64,000 nucleotides of DNA, taken from contig JAGKQI010000096.1 in the NCBI GenBank assembly GCA_018806915.1, forward strand, positions 2,108,001-2,172,000, written 5' to 3'. Shown piece by piece: positions 40,466 to 52,157 of the stretch. A program made the position numbers and the translations under genes. The first letter of the stretch is position 1; each line of letters starts with the position of its first letter. Source of the DNA: Phytophthora colocasiae (lineage: Eukaryota > Oomycota > Peronosporomycetes > Peronosporales > Peronosporaceae). Under the pieces are notes generated by a model. The model saw only the letters and a program-made list of their open reading frames with translations. It was not told the DNA's origin and ran no database searches.

Positions 40466-40917
40466 TGTAATGGGTCTACTTAGACCTATTAGGTGGCGTA
40501 CACGTGCGCTTACGTGTATGAGGAAGCGTGCAATTAGAATAGACTTAATTTAAGTATACTTATTTAAATAAGTATAATTAAATCAAATATAACTAAATTA
40601 AACTGCAAAAATACCGTAAAATGAGAACTGTTATTGAATTTGGCATAAGCCAATTATGGACCTCCTAAAACTGTTTGTTATCTATTTCTAAAGGGTCTGC
40701 CAACGTGTGGTTGGCAGAAACTCTGCTCAGTGATTGGTAGAAATTCTACCAATAATATGCACAAATGCACACGAACCACCCAGTAATGTGGTTCGCCCAT
40801 GTATCCTTTGGTGTGTACAGCACACCAAGGTCTGAGGCCCATTTCCAACCTCTAACAGTTATCCTAACTGTTAGAGTTACAAGTGGTACAACCACGTGTA
40901 CGTGTAACCCCGTTACA
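40466..40917 (+). repeat. E1 LTR (452 bp), copy 1 right
   Basis: TGTAATGGGTCTACTTAGACC to CCCCGTTACA. Perfect stems include TCTAACAGTT/AACTGTTAGA (40851-40860 and 40866-40875), ATTGGTAGA/TCTACCAAT (40733-40741 and 40745-40753) and TCTGCCAA/TTGGCAGA (40696-40703 and 40711-40718). The adjacent polypurine tract GGGGGGATGG is on the minus strand at 40918-40927. Confidence 0.93.
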
Positions 40918-41018
40918 CCATCCCCCCGTTAAGATTCGACGTATCGGTCTCGATACGTCAATCAACAGAACTTGACAAGACCGTCAAGTTCCCAAGAGAA
41001 ATCCGAGTTCATTTCGCA

Positions 41019-42562
41019 ATGGACTCGCCAACGCCCACGTCTCCGTCCGCTTCTGCGGACGCGCAAGCCTCTCCTGCTGCCTCTGCAGCAGGAACAACGA
41101 CCTCAGCAGTGCCCACTAGCACTGCTGCTTCCAGCGGTCCGACAGAGAAGCTCTCTGTCACCAAGTACCATGCTCTCCATAAGGAGAAGCATGAGAAGAA
41201 GAATAAGTCTTCTTCTCTAGCAGAGATTAAGAATCCTGCTGTCCCTATCAAAGAACTCTTTGGAGAGGACTACGAAGACATCCTCGACTACGAGGAGGAT
41301 GTCGAGGAGGGGGAGGTTGATGTCAAGGCTCCCGCTCCCGTGTCTTCGTCCGAAGACACGTCAGACCCACCTGTGGGATCTCGACGACCTCGTGATGAGG
41401 CCTCGGACGCTTCAAGCTCGAAGCGTCCGCGCAGTGATGATGAAGCGTCCCCCATGTCGAGGGCGCTTACTGCACCGCGCACTGATCCGCCAGTGCGCAC
41501 GCCATGGATGCCTACTGAGGCGGAGATCCATGACCGGTTCGGTGCTAGTGCACCACCGAACCCGATACTGTTGTACTCATGCAACAGTATCAACGACGAC
41601 GACGTCGCCGCTAAGGTTGTCTTTGAGTCCGAGACTCAAAGACGCGACTACTATATCGGGCTCTTCCACGAGCTCCGATACTATGCAGCGAAGAAGACTT
41701 CGCGCAAGAGCAAAGTGCCAGAGTGGCAGGCACTTTGTCAGTCGTGGAACGCCTTTGTTGATAACTTCAACAAAGACCCGAAGGCATATCGCGATCGCGT
41801 TGCTGCGGCTCGCGATCGCTACTACACTTACACTACACGTGGTAAGTGTGAACGCCTCCATGATCAGTCCATGGAAGCGGGGATCCCATGTGCCGTTCCC
41901 TTTGGCACACCCTGTCCGTGTTGCTCACCCTGGCAACACGCCTCACCGAAAGTGATCTCCTGGGGTACACGGTCGTCCGTGTACCCGATCACATCAAAGA
42001 ACTCCGTGGTCGTATTGTGCCACGCGAAGCTCCGAGTGCTGTGGCTGACCGCAGCACTCCTCGTGCAGGGTTTAACCCTGCAAGTTATGGTGGGCTTTGT
42101 ACGCCCTCACCATTTCCGGAACGTCCTCCATCAGGACGTTCCGCGGCTCCATGTATCTCGATGGGGAGGAAATCCTCTCCAACGAATACGAAAACGAACC
42201 CCTTGAGAGTTCGTTCTCTTATGAGCCACGATCCGCTCCACAATCCAGCGGATCGCTCCACGCGCGTCGCGCAACGGCGGCGGAGGGGTGGGAACACTCC
42301 TCCGCATGGTCAACGCTATGATTATGACGATCGTGCCCTGCACGATCGAGTTGCTGCGCTGGAGCAGACACAGAGCGCTGAGATAGCTGCTCTGAAGCAG
42401 GAGGTTCGTGTCCTCCGTGCTGAGGTCTGCGAGGCAGCTCAGACTGCCTCGAACCTCTCGTCCGGTCTTGGGACGAGAGTGAACCAGTTGATCGACCGTG
42501 TCGACGGTCTCGAGAAGGCCTTCCAGGCCTCTCGCACTCCTCAGTCGGACTACCAACCCTAG
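41019..42562 (+). CDS. E1 antisense gene, copy 1 (opposite strand to E1 pol)
   Basis: From ATG 41019: MDSPTPTSPSAS, a Ser/Thr/Ala-rich head, a Lys-rich patch, an acidic stretch (YEDILDYEEDVEEGEVD), a basic motif SSKRPRSDDE, then a conserved-looking helical domain (ILLYSCNSINDDDVAAKVVFESETQRRDYYIGLFHELRYYAAK...DRYYTYTTRG). A frame change of -1 in the 540 bp after about 41840 is needed to reach LTESDLLGYTVVRVPDHIKELRG; both E1 copies show it. The gene then runs to TAG 42560-42562 through a coiled coil (RVAALEQTQSAEIAALKQEVRVLRAEV). Copy-specific indels near 42151 and 42290 break it here. Its last 490 bp lie opposite the pol chromodomain. No relative is recognised. A nuclear or RNA-binding role is only a guess from its charge. 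Confidence 0.7.
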
Positions 42563-44367
42563 GTAGTCCGTGCTGCACGTACGGCTTCAACCGCCCGACG
42601 TAGAAGGTCGGGTGGAGTCTCATGCTGGACGGTATGTCCAGCCGGTACGCGTTGCCGTGCCGTTAAAGTACTTTGAACGGCCCAATGAATCTTGGAGCAA
42701 GTTTGCTTGCTCCAAAGTCAGACACTGCATGTTTAGGCAGGTTTTGTGTAGCTAACAAAACTAATGAACCCACTTTGAATTCATTTATGTTGCCTCTACC
42801 AACAGTATCAGCGTTCAGCTTCTGTCGATCGACAGAAGCTGCGATAGCATCTTGGACAAACCGTATGACGGCTTGTCTTCGCTGGACAAAAGTCTAGCGC
42901 ACCCGAGCTGAATCCTTTCAGCTTGTCGCCCTTGTCAGCAGCAGGCCCTGCCTGCTCGCTATCATCTTTCATGTCTGTGCCCGGCACAGACATCGCGCGC
43001 TCGTTCCTGCTCGAACGAGACGTCGCACGCGTCACCGCAGCTGATAGTGTGCTGCTATCAGTTGCATTCTGCGGTTGTTCGACGCAACCGTAGATCCTCC
43101 CCACTTAAGGAGTGAAGCTACCCCGCCGAGCATGCTCGGCAATCGTGGATGCCTCATGGCGTTCACGTAGAACGGTGTATGCCCTGTCGAGGCATGCACC
43201 GAGTTGTTGATGGCAAACTCTGCCATCGGCAAGCACTCGCTCCAATGCGGGAACGAGTGAGCGTAGCTCTTCAACGTGTCACCCAGTACACGGTTGACAC
43301 GTTCGGTCTGTCCGTCCGTCTGCGGATGATCCGCAGTCGACATTGATAACTGTGAGCCAAGAAGTGTAAACACTTCTTGCCAGAACCGCGCTGTGAAGCG
43401 TGGATCACGGTCCGACACAATGTCGAGCGGCATGCCATGGTGTTTGAACACCATGTCAACAAACAGTCGCGCAGTCTGCGCGGCTGTAACAGTAGGGACG
43501 GCAGCAAGATGAACCATCTTGCTGAATCGGTCCACAAAGACAACGATGCCCGTCCTCCGCTTGCTGTCAGGCGGAAGACCGAAGACAAAGTCCATGGACA
43601 TGGACTGCCAACACTCCGACGGAGTCAGTGATTGAAGAGGAGCCTGCGAGAACTGCGCAGGCTTCACGCGTTGACAAACCTCGCAAGCACGTACGTACTT
43701 GCGCACCCACTTGTACTGGTGGTGCCAGTAGAAGTCACGCGTGAGAAGAGTGTATGTCTTCTCACGACCCGGATGCCCTGCCGTGGGGCATCGTGATACT
43801 CGAACATGATCCTCAACCGGAGGTCATGATCATTCGGAACGACAATGCGATCCGCATTGTCGTCTACTGCACTGTATAACAGTAGGCCTTCGTGTACACG
43901 ATAGCGGTGTACACGAGCTCGAAGATGAGGGGTTAGCTTCCGACGTGCCACGTCGGAAGGTGCTGCGAGGAACTCCAGCAGCCCCTTCGCGTCTGCATCC
44001 CTTGCATACGCGTTCTTCACGTCGTCAATCAACGTTGACGACGGCACACTTATCCTCACGACGCCAACGCTGTTGGCGTCGACCGTCTCCGCATAGTCAG
44101 GTCGACGCGATAACGCGTCGGCCACTACATTGAGTCTTCCGGGTTTGTACTCCACCCGGAAGTTGTACTCCGCGAAGAAGGACAACCATCTCGCCATACG
44201 TTGCGAGATGTGCGGCGACTTAATCGCCGTACGCAATGATGCGTGGTCTGTATAGACCACGAACGGTCTACTCCCAAGTAGATACCTTCGGAATTTTGCG
44301 AGTGCATACTTCATGGCAAGGAGCTCCTTGTCATGTACAGGGTAGTTACGCTCAGCTGGCTTCAGCT
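42072..44367 (-). pseudogene. E1 pol, copy 1: part of RNase H, integrase and chromodomain (broken)
   Basis: Minus-strand pieces: RNase H from 44367 (AERNYPVHDKELLAMKYALAKF...YTDHASLRTAIKSPHISQRMARWL, ending VVADALSRRPDYAE), the integrase zinc-binding region and core (VCQRVKPAQFSQAPLQ, MDFVFGLPPDSKRRTGIVVFVDRFSKMVHLAAVP, DPRFTARFWQEVF, ADHPQTDGQTERVNRVLGDTLKSY: the D,D,E catalytic set is present), the C-terminal HPTFYVGRLKPYV, and a chromodomain (WIVERIVAHKRTNSQGVRFRIRWRGFPPHRDTW). At least five frameshifts occur. The undamaged frame would end at TAA 42072-42074. RT is absent, deleted at the 44367 junction. Confidence 0.85.
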
Positions 44368-47300
44368 TTCACGATAGATCCTGCCGTAGCGAGTTCGTTT
44401 CCCACTTCGCATGTCCGAGATCCGTTCGACTTCGTACTCATCGGCATCTAGATCTGGGACCCAACTGTCCTCCGGAAGGAGGATCTCATCGAAATCGAGC
44501 CGATCTGCTTCATCCACCGTCAACTCGACCCGCGGTCGGTCCGTAAAATCCCGTACAAGCTTTAGCTTAGAAACGTGGACCACTGGGAAGATATGGTAAT
44601 CCGATCCCGCGATCTCCAGCCTGATCGTGAATTCATTGATCTTCTCTGCAACACGGAACGGGCCGTGCCAAAGGTGAGCGAGTTTACGCGCATATCCTTC
44701 TTTCACACGATCTAGATACAGCCAGACTCGTGATCCAACTTCGATTTGATGGGGATCGACATCCTCATTGTGCCGATCGGCTCGGTCCGCGATCGCTTCT
44801 CGTAGCTTAGCGTTGACCTGTTCTCGTGACTGCTGGTAGTATCTCTGAACCCGATATCTCCATCGTCTTGGATCGCGATCGTGGCGTCTGGTCGACCCAA
44901 TCGGAATCGTTGCTTCCAACGTCGATCTCGGATCCCATCCGTGTACCAAATAGTGAGGGGTATCTCCCCGAACCCGATCGTAAGCCGTGTTAATAGCGAA
45001 CGTCAGTCGCTCTGCGTATTCATCCCAGTCCTTCTGGTCGAGATCTTGGACATACATCTTGATCGCCCTAGTTGCCGTTTGTACCATCCGTTCTGCGGTC
45101 CCATTGGCTTGTGGTCGGTAGGCCATCGTCGCCCGTTGTCGCTGGCCCAGGATCTTATTGAACGATCTGAAGAAGTCGGACATGAAACCCGGTTCTCGAT
45201 CGTGCCTGATCATCTCGCTAGCACCGAATCTGCGGAACACGCATTCTTCATAGGATTCTGCGACGGTCTGGGCCGATCGGGAAGAACTGGCCTTCGCGAT
45301 CACATTTCCCGTGAACAGATCTACCCAGATCAGTAGTTCGGTGTTGCCTTTGTTAGACCTGGGTAGGGAGGGTATGTGATCCATCGATATGATCTGGAAT
45401 GGGTATGTCGCTTGCAGATTCCCCGGCGACTCGCCCCGGATCGTGGGTCTCCCCTTTCCAGTCTCACAGTCTACACACTCGCCTACGTATCGCTGCACGC
45501 TCCGATATAATCCCCTCCAGTGGAAATGATCTCGGATCCGCTGATAAGTGCGTCCAATCCCTGATGTCCCCTCCAGAGTCGTATGGTAGTGGTGGAGGAC
45601 ATCCTGCTGTAGCGTTTCTGGAACTACGAGTCTCATCAGGCGGTCGCGATCACCACTTGATCTCGGCCCTGGTGGGCAGTAAAACAGCAGATCCTGTTCA
45701 TCTACCTCGTACTCGGAGGCGATCTTGGCGTAAGATCCAGATTCGGCTCGAGTAAGATCCGCGATCTGCCCAGCCAGGTACTTCTTTAGTCCGGCGATCC
45801 AGACCTCCTCGTCCTGGGCTCGCCTGATCCGATCCACCCGCATCTCCCGGATCAGTTCCTCTCGCAGGACGGCGGCATCGGGTCGCGCTCGGGCTGCACG
45901 CGTGGCTACTGCCGACACTTGCACAGTTCGATCTTCAACTCGAGGGATCAACACCTCATTAAGCCGATTCAGGGTGATCAGATCACACCGATCTGCCTCA
46001 TCGTGGACCTCGATCCCGCTTCCTCTCTGCAGCGCGGCACTCGCCAAGCTATCTGCGCTCCCATTCCAGTCTCTCTTCACATGGACAAGCTCATGATCTC
46101 CCCAATTCCGCAAGTGATCTAGCACCTTCTGTTTCAGTAACGTCAATCCTGGCGCCTTACAGTCGATCTCGCCCCGGACTTGTCGGATCACTAGGTTCGA
46201 ATCGCCGCAAACCATTAGGCGGCGGCGTTCTAACTGTGCGATCACACTGAGACCCAGCAAGAGTCCACGGTATTCCGCTTCATTGACAGTAAGGCTCTCC
46301 GTATAGTCTGATCTAGCCTTGATTACTTTCCACTCCGGCAAACTCCACACGATCGCGCTAAAAGCGCCCCCTCCTCGTTTCACGCGTGCCGATCCGTCGA
46401 AACTTATAACCCACAGCTCCTCATCTGGGTCTACGGTGGGGATCGGCATCTGGATCCGACGTTTTGGTTCCTTCCGTGGCGCGATCGCGATCAGGGCTTC
46501 GTCGATCTCCGATCTAGGCGTTATATTAGCTGCGATCGCCCCCAGTATTTCATCCTCTCCCTTCGTACACTTCGTGATCTCGAGCGTCCATGGGGATAGA
46601 AGTGCAGACCATTGTCCTAGGCGCCCTTGGAGGCCGGCAGACTTGAACAGCCAGGCAAGCGTGGAGTGTCGGGTTAGGACCTTGATCCGACGTCCCACCA
46701 ACAAGGTGTAGTGTAGATCCAAGATCCGAAGTAGAGCCAACACCTCCTTTTCGGCAACATTATAATTCAGCTCGTTAGTCTTCAAGGTTCGGCTGGCAAA
46801 CGCGACCGGGTGGTAGATCTGGTCGTGTTCCTGCATCAGTGCGGCGGAAATCGCACAGTCACTAGCATCCACAATCACCACGGGCAATTTCGCCATGTCG
46901 AAGTGACGGAGGATCGGGGTCGACGCGATCTTGGCTTTCAAGGCTGTAAACGCCCTGTATGCCCTACCCCACCTCTCGTCACCAGTCTTTAGGCCCAGGT
47001 TGGTTCCGATCTCGCTTGAACAGGGTGAAGACATCGCCCCCAAGTCAGGATCCGTTGTACTATCGCTTCTTTGAGTCGGGATATCTAGCGATCTATCCCG
47101 ATCCGACTTAAGCGCGACGGGATCTTGAGTGATCAGGTCCATGCTATCCATGATCTTTCGTAGATCTGGTCGCTTCTTCAGTTCTGCGAACTCCACCTCA
47201 CGTAGTTCATATAGGACCGATGCATAGATCGCATAATCCTCGATGAACCGACTATAGTAATTCAAACTTCCAAGGAACGATTGCATGGATCGGAGTGATC

Positions 47301-49095
47301 CAGGGAATGGTAGATCCGTCAGAGACTTCAGGTCCTTCGGGTTTGCCTCCAATCCATCGATCGACACTTTGTGTCCGAGATATTCCACCTTATCCATGCC
47401 CCAGAAGCTCTTTGCCACACTGATCGAGAGATTCCACTTATCGCAGGCCTCCAATAGGCCTTCCACCCGATCGCACATTTGATCCCATGATCCAGCCGTG
47501 ATCAAGATATCGTCGATGTATGATCTCCGACCTAGCACCGACGGACGACCGGGATCTTCCGGGATCCCTGATTCGAACACATCCGCAGAGCCTTCCACAT
47601 CTCCGGACTGGGAGATCTTCAGAAATCCATATAGGGCATTGTCCACAAGGCGTTGATAGATCTGAGGAGCGTTCTTCAGCCCGAACGGCATGCGATTCCA
47701 CTCGAAAAGGCCAAATGGAGTGATGAAAGCCGAGATCGCGCGAGCTCGATCGGTCATTGATACGACCCAGAATCCACTCGCCATGTCTAATGAACAATAC
47801 CACAGAACCTTGTCAAGATCTTCTAACAGGTCATTGATCAAAGGCATCGGGTAGATCATCAGCCTTGTGAGACCGTTCACCAGCCGATAATCGATACATA
47901 GTCGGATGTCTACACCGTTCTTCTTTATGATCACCACGATCGGAGATGCCCATGGCGATGTCGATGGCCGAATGATCTTGGCAGCTAGGAGTCCTTTGAT
48001 AAGATCCGATACTTTCTCGCGAAACTGTGGCGCCACCTTTCGGACTCGTTGTGCGATCGGCTTTGCATCACCCACGTCGATATCGCATATAACACCCTTG
48101 GCCGCTGGAGGAAGTGCGTTTCCCTTTCCGATCAGGAGATGTCGCTTCTTCCAAATAATCTGTCGAAGTTTCTCGATCTCCTCCGGGGTAGCCGATCCCG
48201 GATTCCCTACTTGCAGATCTTCAATCCTGACTTCTTCGGTGGTGGAGATCTGGATCTCTGGTACTACTGCGAGATTATCGGCTAGATCTTCGGTCGAAAA
48301 ATCACCACTTTCGTGTAAGTGGGTCTGATCAGCGTTTTCGATCCCTTTAGGAGGTGTCGGATCGGGTTCGTTCGTCGATGGATCACGGAGTCTATCGTCC
48401 TTGGCCATCAGGATCGGGGTGTCCTCAACCGTGGGGCCGACGTCGGCGTCGGATACATGTTTGATCTCGATTTGAAAATCTGGTTTTTCTGTTTTTACCT
48501 CGATCTCTTCTTCGCGTGTCCGATCTGTCCGATCTGGGGCCTGATCTGGCAAGCTCTCATTCGTCTCAGTTTCACCGCCCCCAGCTTCGCCACTCGGGGT
48601 CTTGTCGGAACTGATCGTAATCGGTGGGGTATCCATGGGATCCGGTTGGGGATCGATGAATGCGACCTTGACTTCGGCCGTATCGGTTGGTGATCGAGGT
48701 TCCAATGTCGATATTTGCGCAGGATCAGGATCGGTCTTGGTTGTCCCACCTCGGCGGAGTATGGATCGTGGCGTAACGTAGGTCGGCCGTTCGACTGACG
48801 GTAAGGGGGTCTCTACGGATTCCTGAGGTTCTGGCCTTGCGTCCACAGTCGCTTCTAGAGCTAGATTCTGCCACTCCATGTAGCGCCGGGATCCGACCGA
48901 CACAAACCCGGGGAATCGGGGCACTTTTTCTTGATCAAGTACCATCCCGACATGTAATCTGTGATCCAATCGTAAGATTTTCTCGCTCAAATTCGTGATC
49001 ACTAAGTACCGAGTTCGGCCGGGTCCATTTACCACGGTGGGTACCCATTGGTCGCCTCTGGTCACCCACAATTTCTCCGTCGCCGATAATTTCAC
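44368..49095 (-). CDS. E2 pol: reverse transcriptase, two RNase H domains, integrase, start of chromodomain
   Basis: One open frame of about 1575 codons. Residues 1-300: linker with Pro/Thr/Asp-rich disorder. RT about 330-620: VRKVAPQFREKVSDLIKGLL, SPWASPIVVI(I)KKNG, LCIDYRLVNG, FGLFEWNRMPFGLKNAPQIYQR and the catalytic YIDDILI near 526. First RNase H about 735-840 (IVDASDCAISAALMQ...LLVGRRIKVLTRHSTLAWL). Second RNase H about 895-1025 with FDGSA, NEAEYRGLLLGL, VCGDSNLVIRQV and RDWNGSADSLA, giving the D-E-D-D set of a cellular-type enzyme. Integrase about 1165-1400: H2C2 zinc region, IISMDHIP, HDREPGFMSDFF, QANGTAERMVQ. A second RNase H is reported for plant Tat and some oomycete gypsy elements. 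The end is replaced by RES-stop at the inversion junction. Confidence 0.9.
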
Positions 49096-49159
49096 TCTCG
49101 ATGCGGTCTCTTCAGATCCCCAACTGGGATATGTAGATCTTCCTCCAACTTTACCGATC

Positions 49160-49650
49160 TTACCTTTTCCCCGTATAATCTCTTGCGACCACTAAGTGGG
49201 ATCCCCACTTCATTAGGTAAGCACATCGATCCCTTCGCAAGATCCATCCGACCCCAGCCGGGATCATGAAATCCATACCCAGGATCGCATCTTGCCCGGA
49301 TAGATCCCCGATCCAAATATCAAAAACGTAGACCAGGTATCCCGCAAGCGTGATCTTGATCCTCGTTCTTCCCTCGGTGGTGTATACATTACCACCGATC
49401 CCAACACACTCCTGTCTCTGACTAGTATCAAAGTGGCACCCAACCTTACGAGCAAAGGTGGTATCCAAGATGGATACCTCGGCGCCAGTGCCAGGAGCAA
49501 GATCGCTCTTTCATGATTGATCTTGCCTGAGATCTTGGCTTGGCGGAACCATTTTCCTGGTGCGTGGTATTTCCAGTACCCTGGATTCTCCTTCCTTGAG
49601 ATCCAAAGCCACTTCCGCACCAGATCGCGAGAACTCATCGACACGGGGAA
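49160..49650 (-). pseudogene. E2 aspartic protease region (frameshifted; active-site Asp apparently Gly)
   Basis: The frame 49468-49160 has TTFARKVGCHF, the retropepsin body and a flap-like GIGGNVYTTEG, then GQDAILGMDFMIPAGV (the second ψ-loop ILGMDF). Just upstream the expected DTGAEVSIL reads GTGAEVSIL (about 49495), and TGA stands closely upstream in that frame. The preceding part continues in another frame from 49644. RT follows in yet another frame at 49095. Confidence 0.65.
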
Positions 49651-49899
49651 GACTCGCGATCTTAGCCGTATACGAATGCAACTTACATGTATTACTGCGC
49701 AGATCCGAATTCTCCCTATCTTGATCTCTCGATTTCTTGTTCACATATGCATAGATGCAGTACTCAGAACGCTCGGCTCGTACCGGTTTCCAAACCGGCG
49801 AGCGTCCTAGTTTAACATCTTTTCCACCTTCTCGGGGAACAATCCGGCATGTCGGGTCGGATCGTACCACTTGCGGATCTGGTTGTAGAATTCTTCCAT

Positions 49900-51500
49900 A
49901 GGGCATTATCCAGCTTCATGGATCTCCCCACAACCACGGCAGGTATACAGACAGCGATCCGTTGGGTGACCCCTCGTCCCGCACTTATCACAGGTTAGAC
50001 GTCTCCAGCAGTCTAGATCCGTATGCGTCCGCGATCCACAGTGTGAACAGCGACCTCGATCGTGGTCCGACGTACCCCCTGCGATCTGCGATTCGGCCTC
50101 GATCTTGCGCGTTCACCTGCGATCACGACTGATCCTGTTGGTGGGGAACGCCCCCAGTACCGATCTGCTTGTCTTCCGACGCAGCAAGATATATCCTCCG
50201 GAGATCGCCTTCAGAATCGGATCCGTCCGATCCGGATATTTCCTCTGATTCCGAGCTCGGATCTTGGGTTTGGATCGCCCGTACCACCGCTCGGGTGGGT
50301 GCTGCCGGGGCACTGGCCGGTGCCTTTTGTCTGTACTTCGATCCGAACGCAGATTTACGCTGTCTGCTTTTCGCCCGTTCCCGGGCACGAAGTACTTCCT
50401 CAAGTTCATCGACGTCATTCAGCCGGAGTAGGGTCAGCCGATCCGCTAACTCCGGATCTCCCAATGTCTCGATATAGTGATCTACATGTTCCCGGCGGGC
50501 CTTAGGGCTCCCATCCTTGATTTTCAGTCTAGCACGTAAAGCCGCCACGTTGAGCCGGTAGAGATAGTCAAGGGGAGTCTCTTCCGATCGCTTGCGAGCG
50601 TGATAGTATTGCCACGCGACCGACATACCCAACCCACAATACTGGGTCTGGAAACTGTCCAACAGATCTGCCCACTTGGTTTTCGTCGTTCGACTGAGCT
50701 GCCTGTACCAGTTCTTTGCCGGTCCCACCATCAGATCTGCAAATGTGAGGCATTTCTCTTCTTCCGTAGCCTGATCGCGCTGAAATGCTGACTTGACTTT
50801 ACTGATCCAGGCCCGAGCGCGATCTTCGTCCAGATCTTTACCCGCAAAATCTTTCAGATCCGAGATCGCTGAGATCCGGACCCGCTGGATCATCGACGAT
50901 CCTCCTTGCCCGATCGCCGCGGATGCGATCGTTGCTCGGCTCGACATCTGTCCACCGGAACTTGGTACGCCCAGATCGTCCGGATCGTATTCCCATGCAT
51001 CCGGATCCGAGGCCGTAACGGACTCCATTTCAACATCCAACTCCCCTTTGATCGGCGATCGGGGTGTCGCGAGATTCCGTTCTTTTAAGAAACGATCCAT
51101 CGCCATTTGAAAGTAGTCGTCCAACTTGTTGCTCGATCCAGTGGAATTAGTCGTCGGCGCGGTCTTGTCTGTCCGGATCTGGCGATTTTCTTGCTGATCA
51201 GGTGTCTTAGCCCCCAGTTTCCGTGCCCACCGTTCGTGTATCTTGTTTCTTCATACACGATTTCAGGAATTTGGCACCGGAGGGGCCCAGCGACATGCGT
51301 TGCAGCCTTCTCGGGCTGTCGGAATCTGGTTCCGAGGTTGCGGACGCGTAGCAGGACGATCCAGTCTGATAGCCTGGATCGGGCGTCAGTGGGCGTTCGC
51401 CGACCAAGATCTTGAGAGAGTTGAATAGATCATGGGTCGCAGATTGAATCGCTTCCAGTTCCAGGTCAAATAGAGAGTTTGGGTCGAATTCTCCAGCCAC
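49900..51500 (-). pseudogene. E2 Gag with two zinc knuckles (frames broken)
   Basis: From ATG near 51500: GEFDPNSLFDLELEAIQSATHDLFNSLK. A second frame from 51124 (MDDYFQMAMDRFLKERNL) has the capsid-like core DLKDFAGKDLDEDRARAWISKVKSAF, LTFADLMVGPAKNWYRQLS, WADLLDSFQTQYCG, TPLDYLYRLNVAALRA and RLTLLRLNDVDELEEVLRARE. The next frame carries CSHCGSRTHTDLDC and CDKCGTRGHPTDRC (both CX2CX4HX4C), then CRGCGEIHEAG. At least two frame changes separate these parts. Confidence 0.8.
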
Positions 51501-51593
51501 TAAACCAGCTTCTGGAGCAGATCAAGTAGAATCTTCACCGCGTTCAGGCGGTCCGAGCTAGTCCGGGGCTTCGACACCGGGCCGGTGAGGTTA

Positions 51594-52056
51594 TGTAATG
51601 GGTCTACCTAGACCTATTAGGTGGCGTACACGTGCGCTTACGTGTATGAGGAAGCGTGCAATTAGAATAGACTTAATTTAAGTATACTTATTTAAATAAG
51701 TATAATTAAATCAAATATAACTAAATTAAACTGCAAAAATACCGTAAAATGAGAACTGTTATTGAATTTGGCATAAGCCAATTATGGACCTCCTAAAACT
51801 GTTTGTTATCTATTTCTAAAGGGTCTGCCAACGTGTGGTTGGCAGAAACTCTGCTCAGTGATTGGTAGAAATCCGTTACTTTCTACCAATAATATGCATT
51901 AAAATGCACACGAACCACCCAATAATGTGGTTCGCCCATGTATCCTTTGGTGTGTACAGCACACCAAGGTCTGAGGCCCATTTCCAACCTCTAACAGTTA
52001 TCCTAACTGTTAGAGTTACAAGTGGTACAACCACGTGTACGTGTAACCCCGTTACA
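51594..52056 (+). repeat. E1 LTR (463 bp), copy 2
   Basis: As 40466-40917 but 11 bp longer. The extra bases lie in hairpin loops: the stem ATTGGTAGA/TCTACCAAT is unchanged (51861-51869 and 51882-51890), while its loop grew from 3 to 12 bases. A neighbouring loop between TGCA repeats also changed. Confidence 0.93.
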
Positions 52057-52157
52057 CCATCCCCCCGTTAAGATTCGACGTATCGGTCTCGATACGTCAA
52101 TCAACAGAACTTGACAAGACCGTCAAATTCCCAAGAGAAATCCGAGTTCATTTCGCA

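Larger units (their letters stand above)
36879..44367. other. 7.49-kb inverted segment joining E1 and E2 pieces
   Basis: Left junction: E1 (GTGAATGTG) to E2 (TTCCTGGTGCAC) at 36878/36879. Right junction: E1 (TTCAGCT) to E2 (TTCACGATAG) at 44367/44368. If the segment is turned round, E2 rejoins without loss or gain of a base across GAA/TTC, as in E2 copy 2 near 63212, and E1 regains one orientation from LTR to LTR, lacking only about 2.2 kb of RT. Confidence 0.75.
44368..51593 (-). mobile_element. Retrotransposon E2, copy 1, main part (gag to chromodomain)
   Basis: Gag (51500-49900), protease (about 49510-49160) and an uninterrupted RT/RNase H/RNase H/integrase frame (49095-44368) on the minus strand. 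The right end is cut by the E1 LTR at 51594; the left end is cut at the inversion junction. The tetranucleotide GATC is extremely frequent throughout: seven in 46441-46560, seven in 47461-47580. Confidence 0.88.

Noticed and set aside
41260..41955. 231-codon plus-strand frame (and its copy at 52399-53094)
   Set aside because: Arg/Thr/Met-rich shadow of the antisense gene in another frame; the antisense gene has the protein-like composition.
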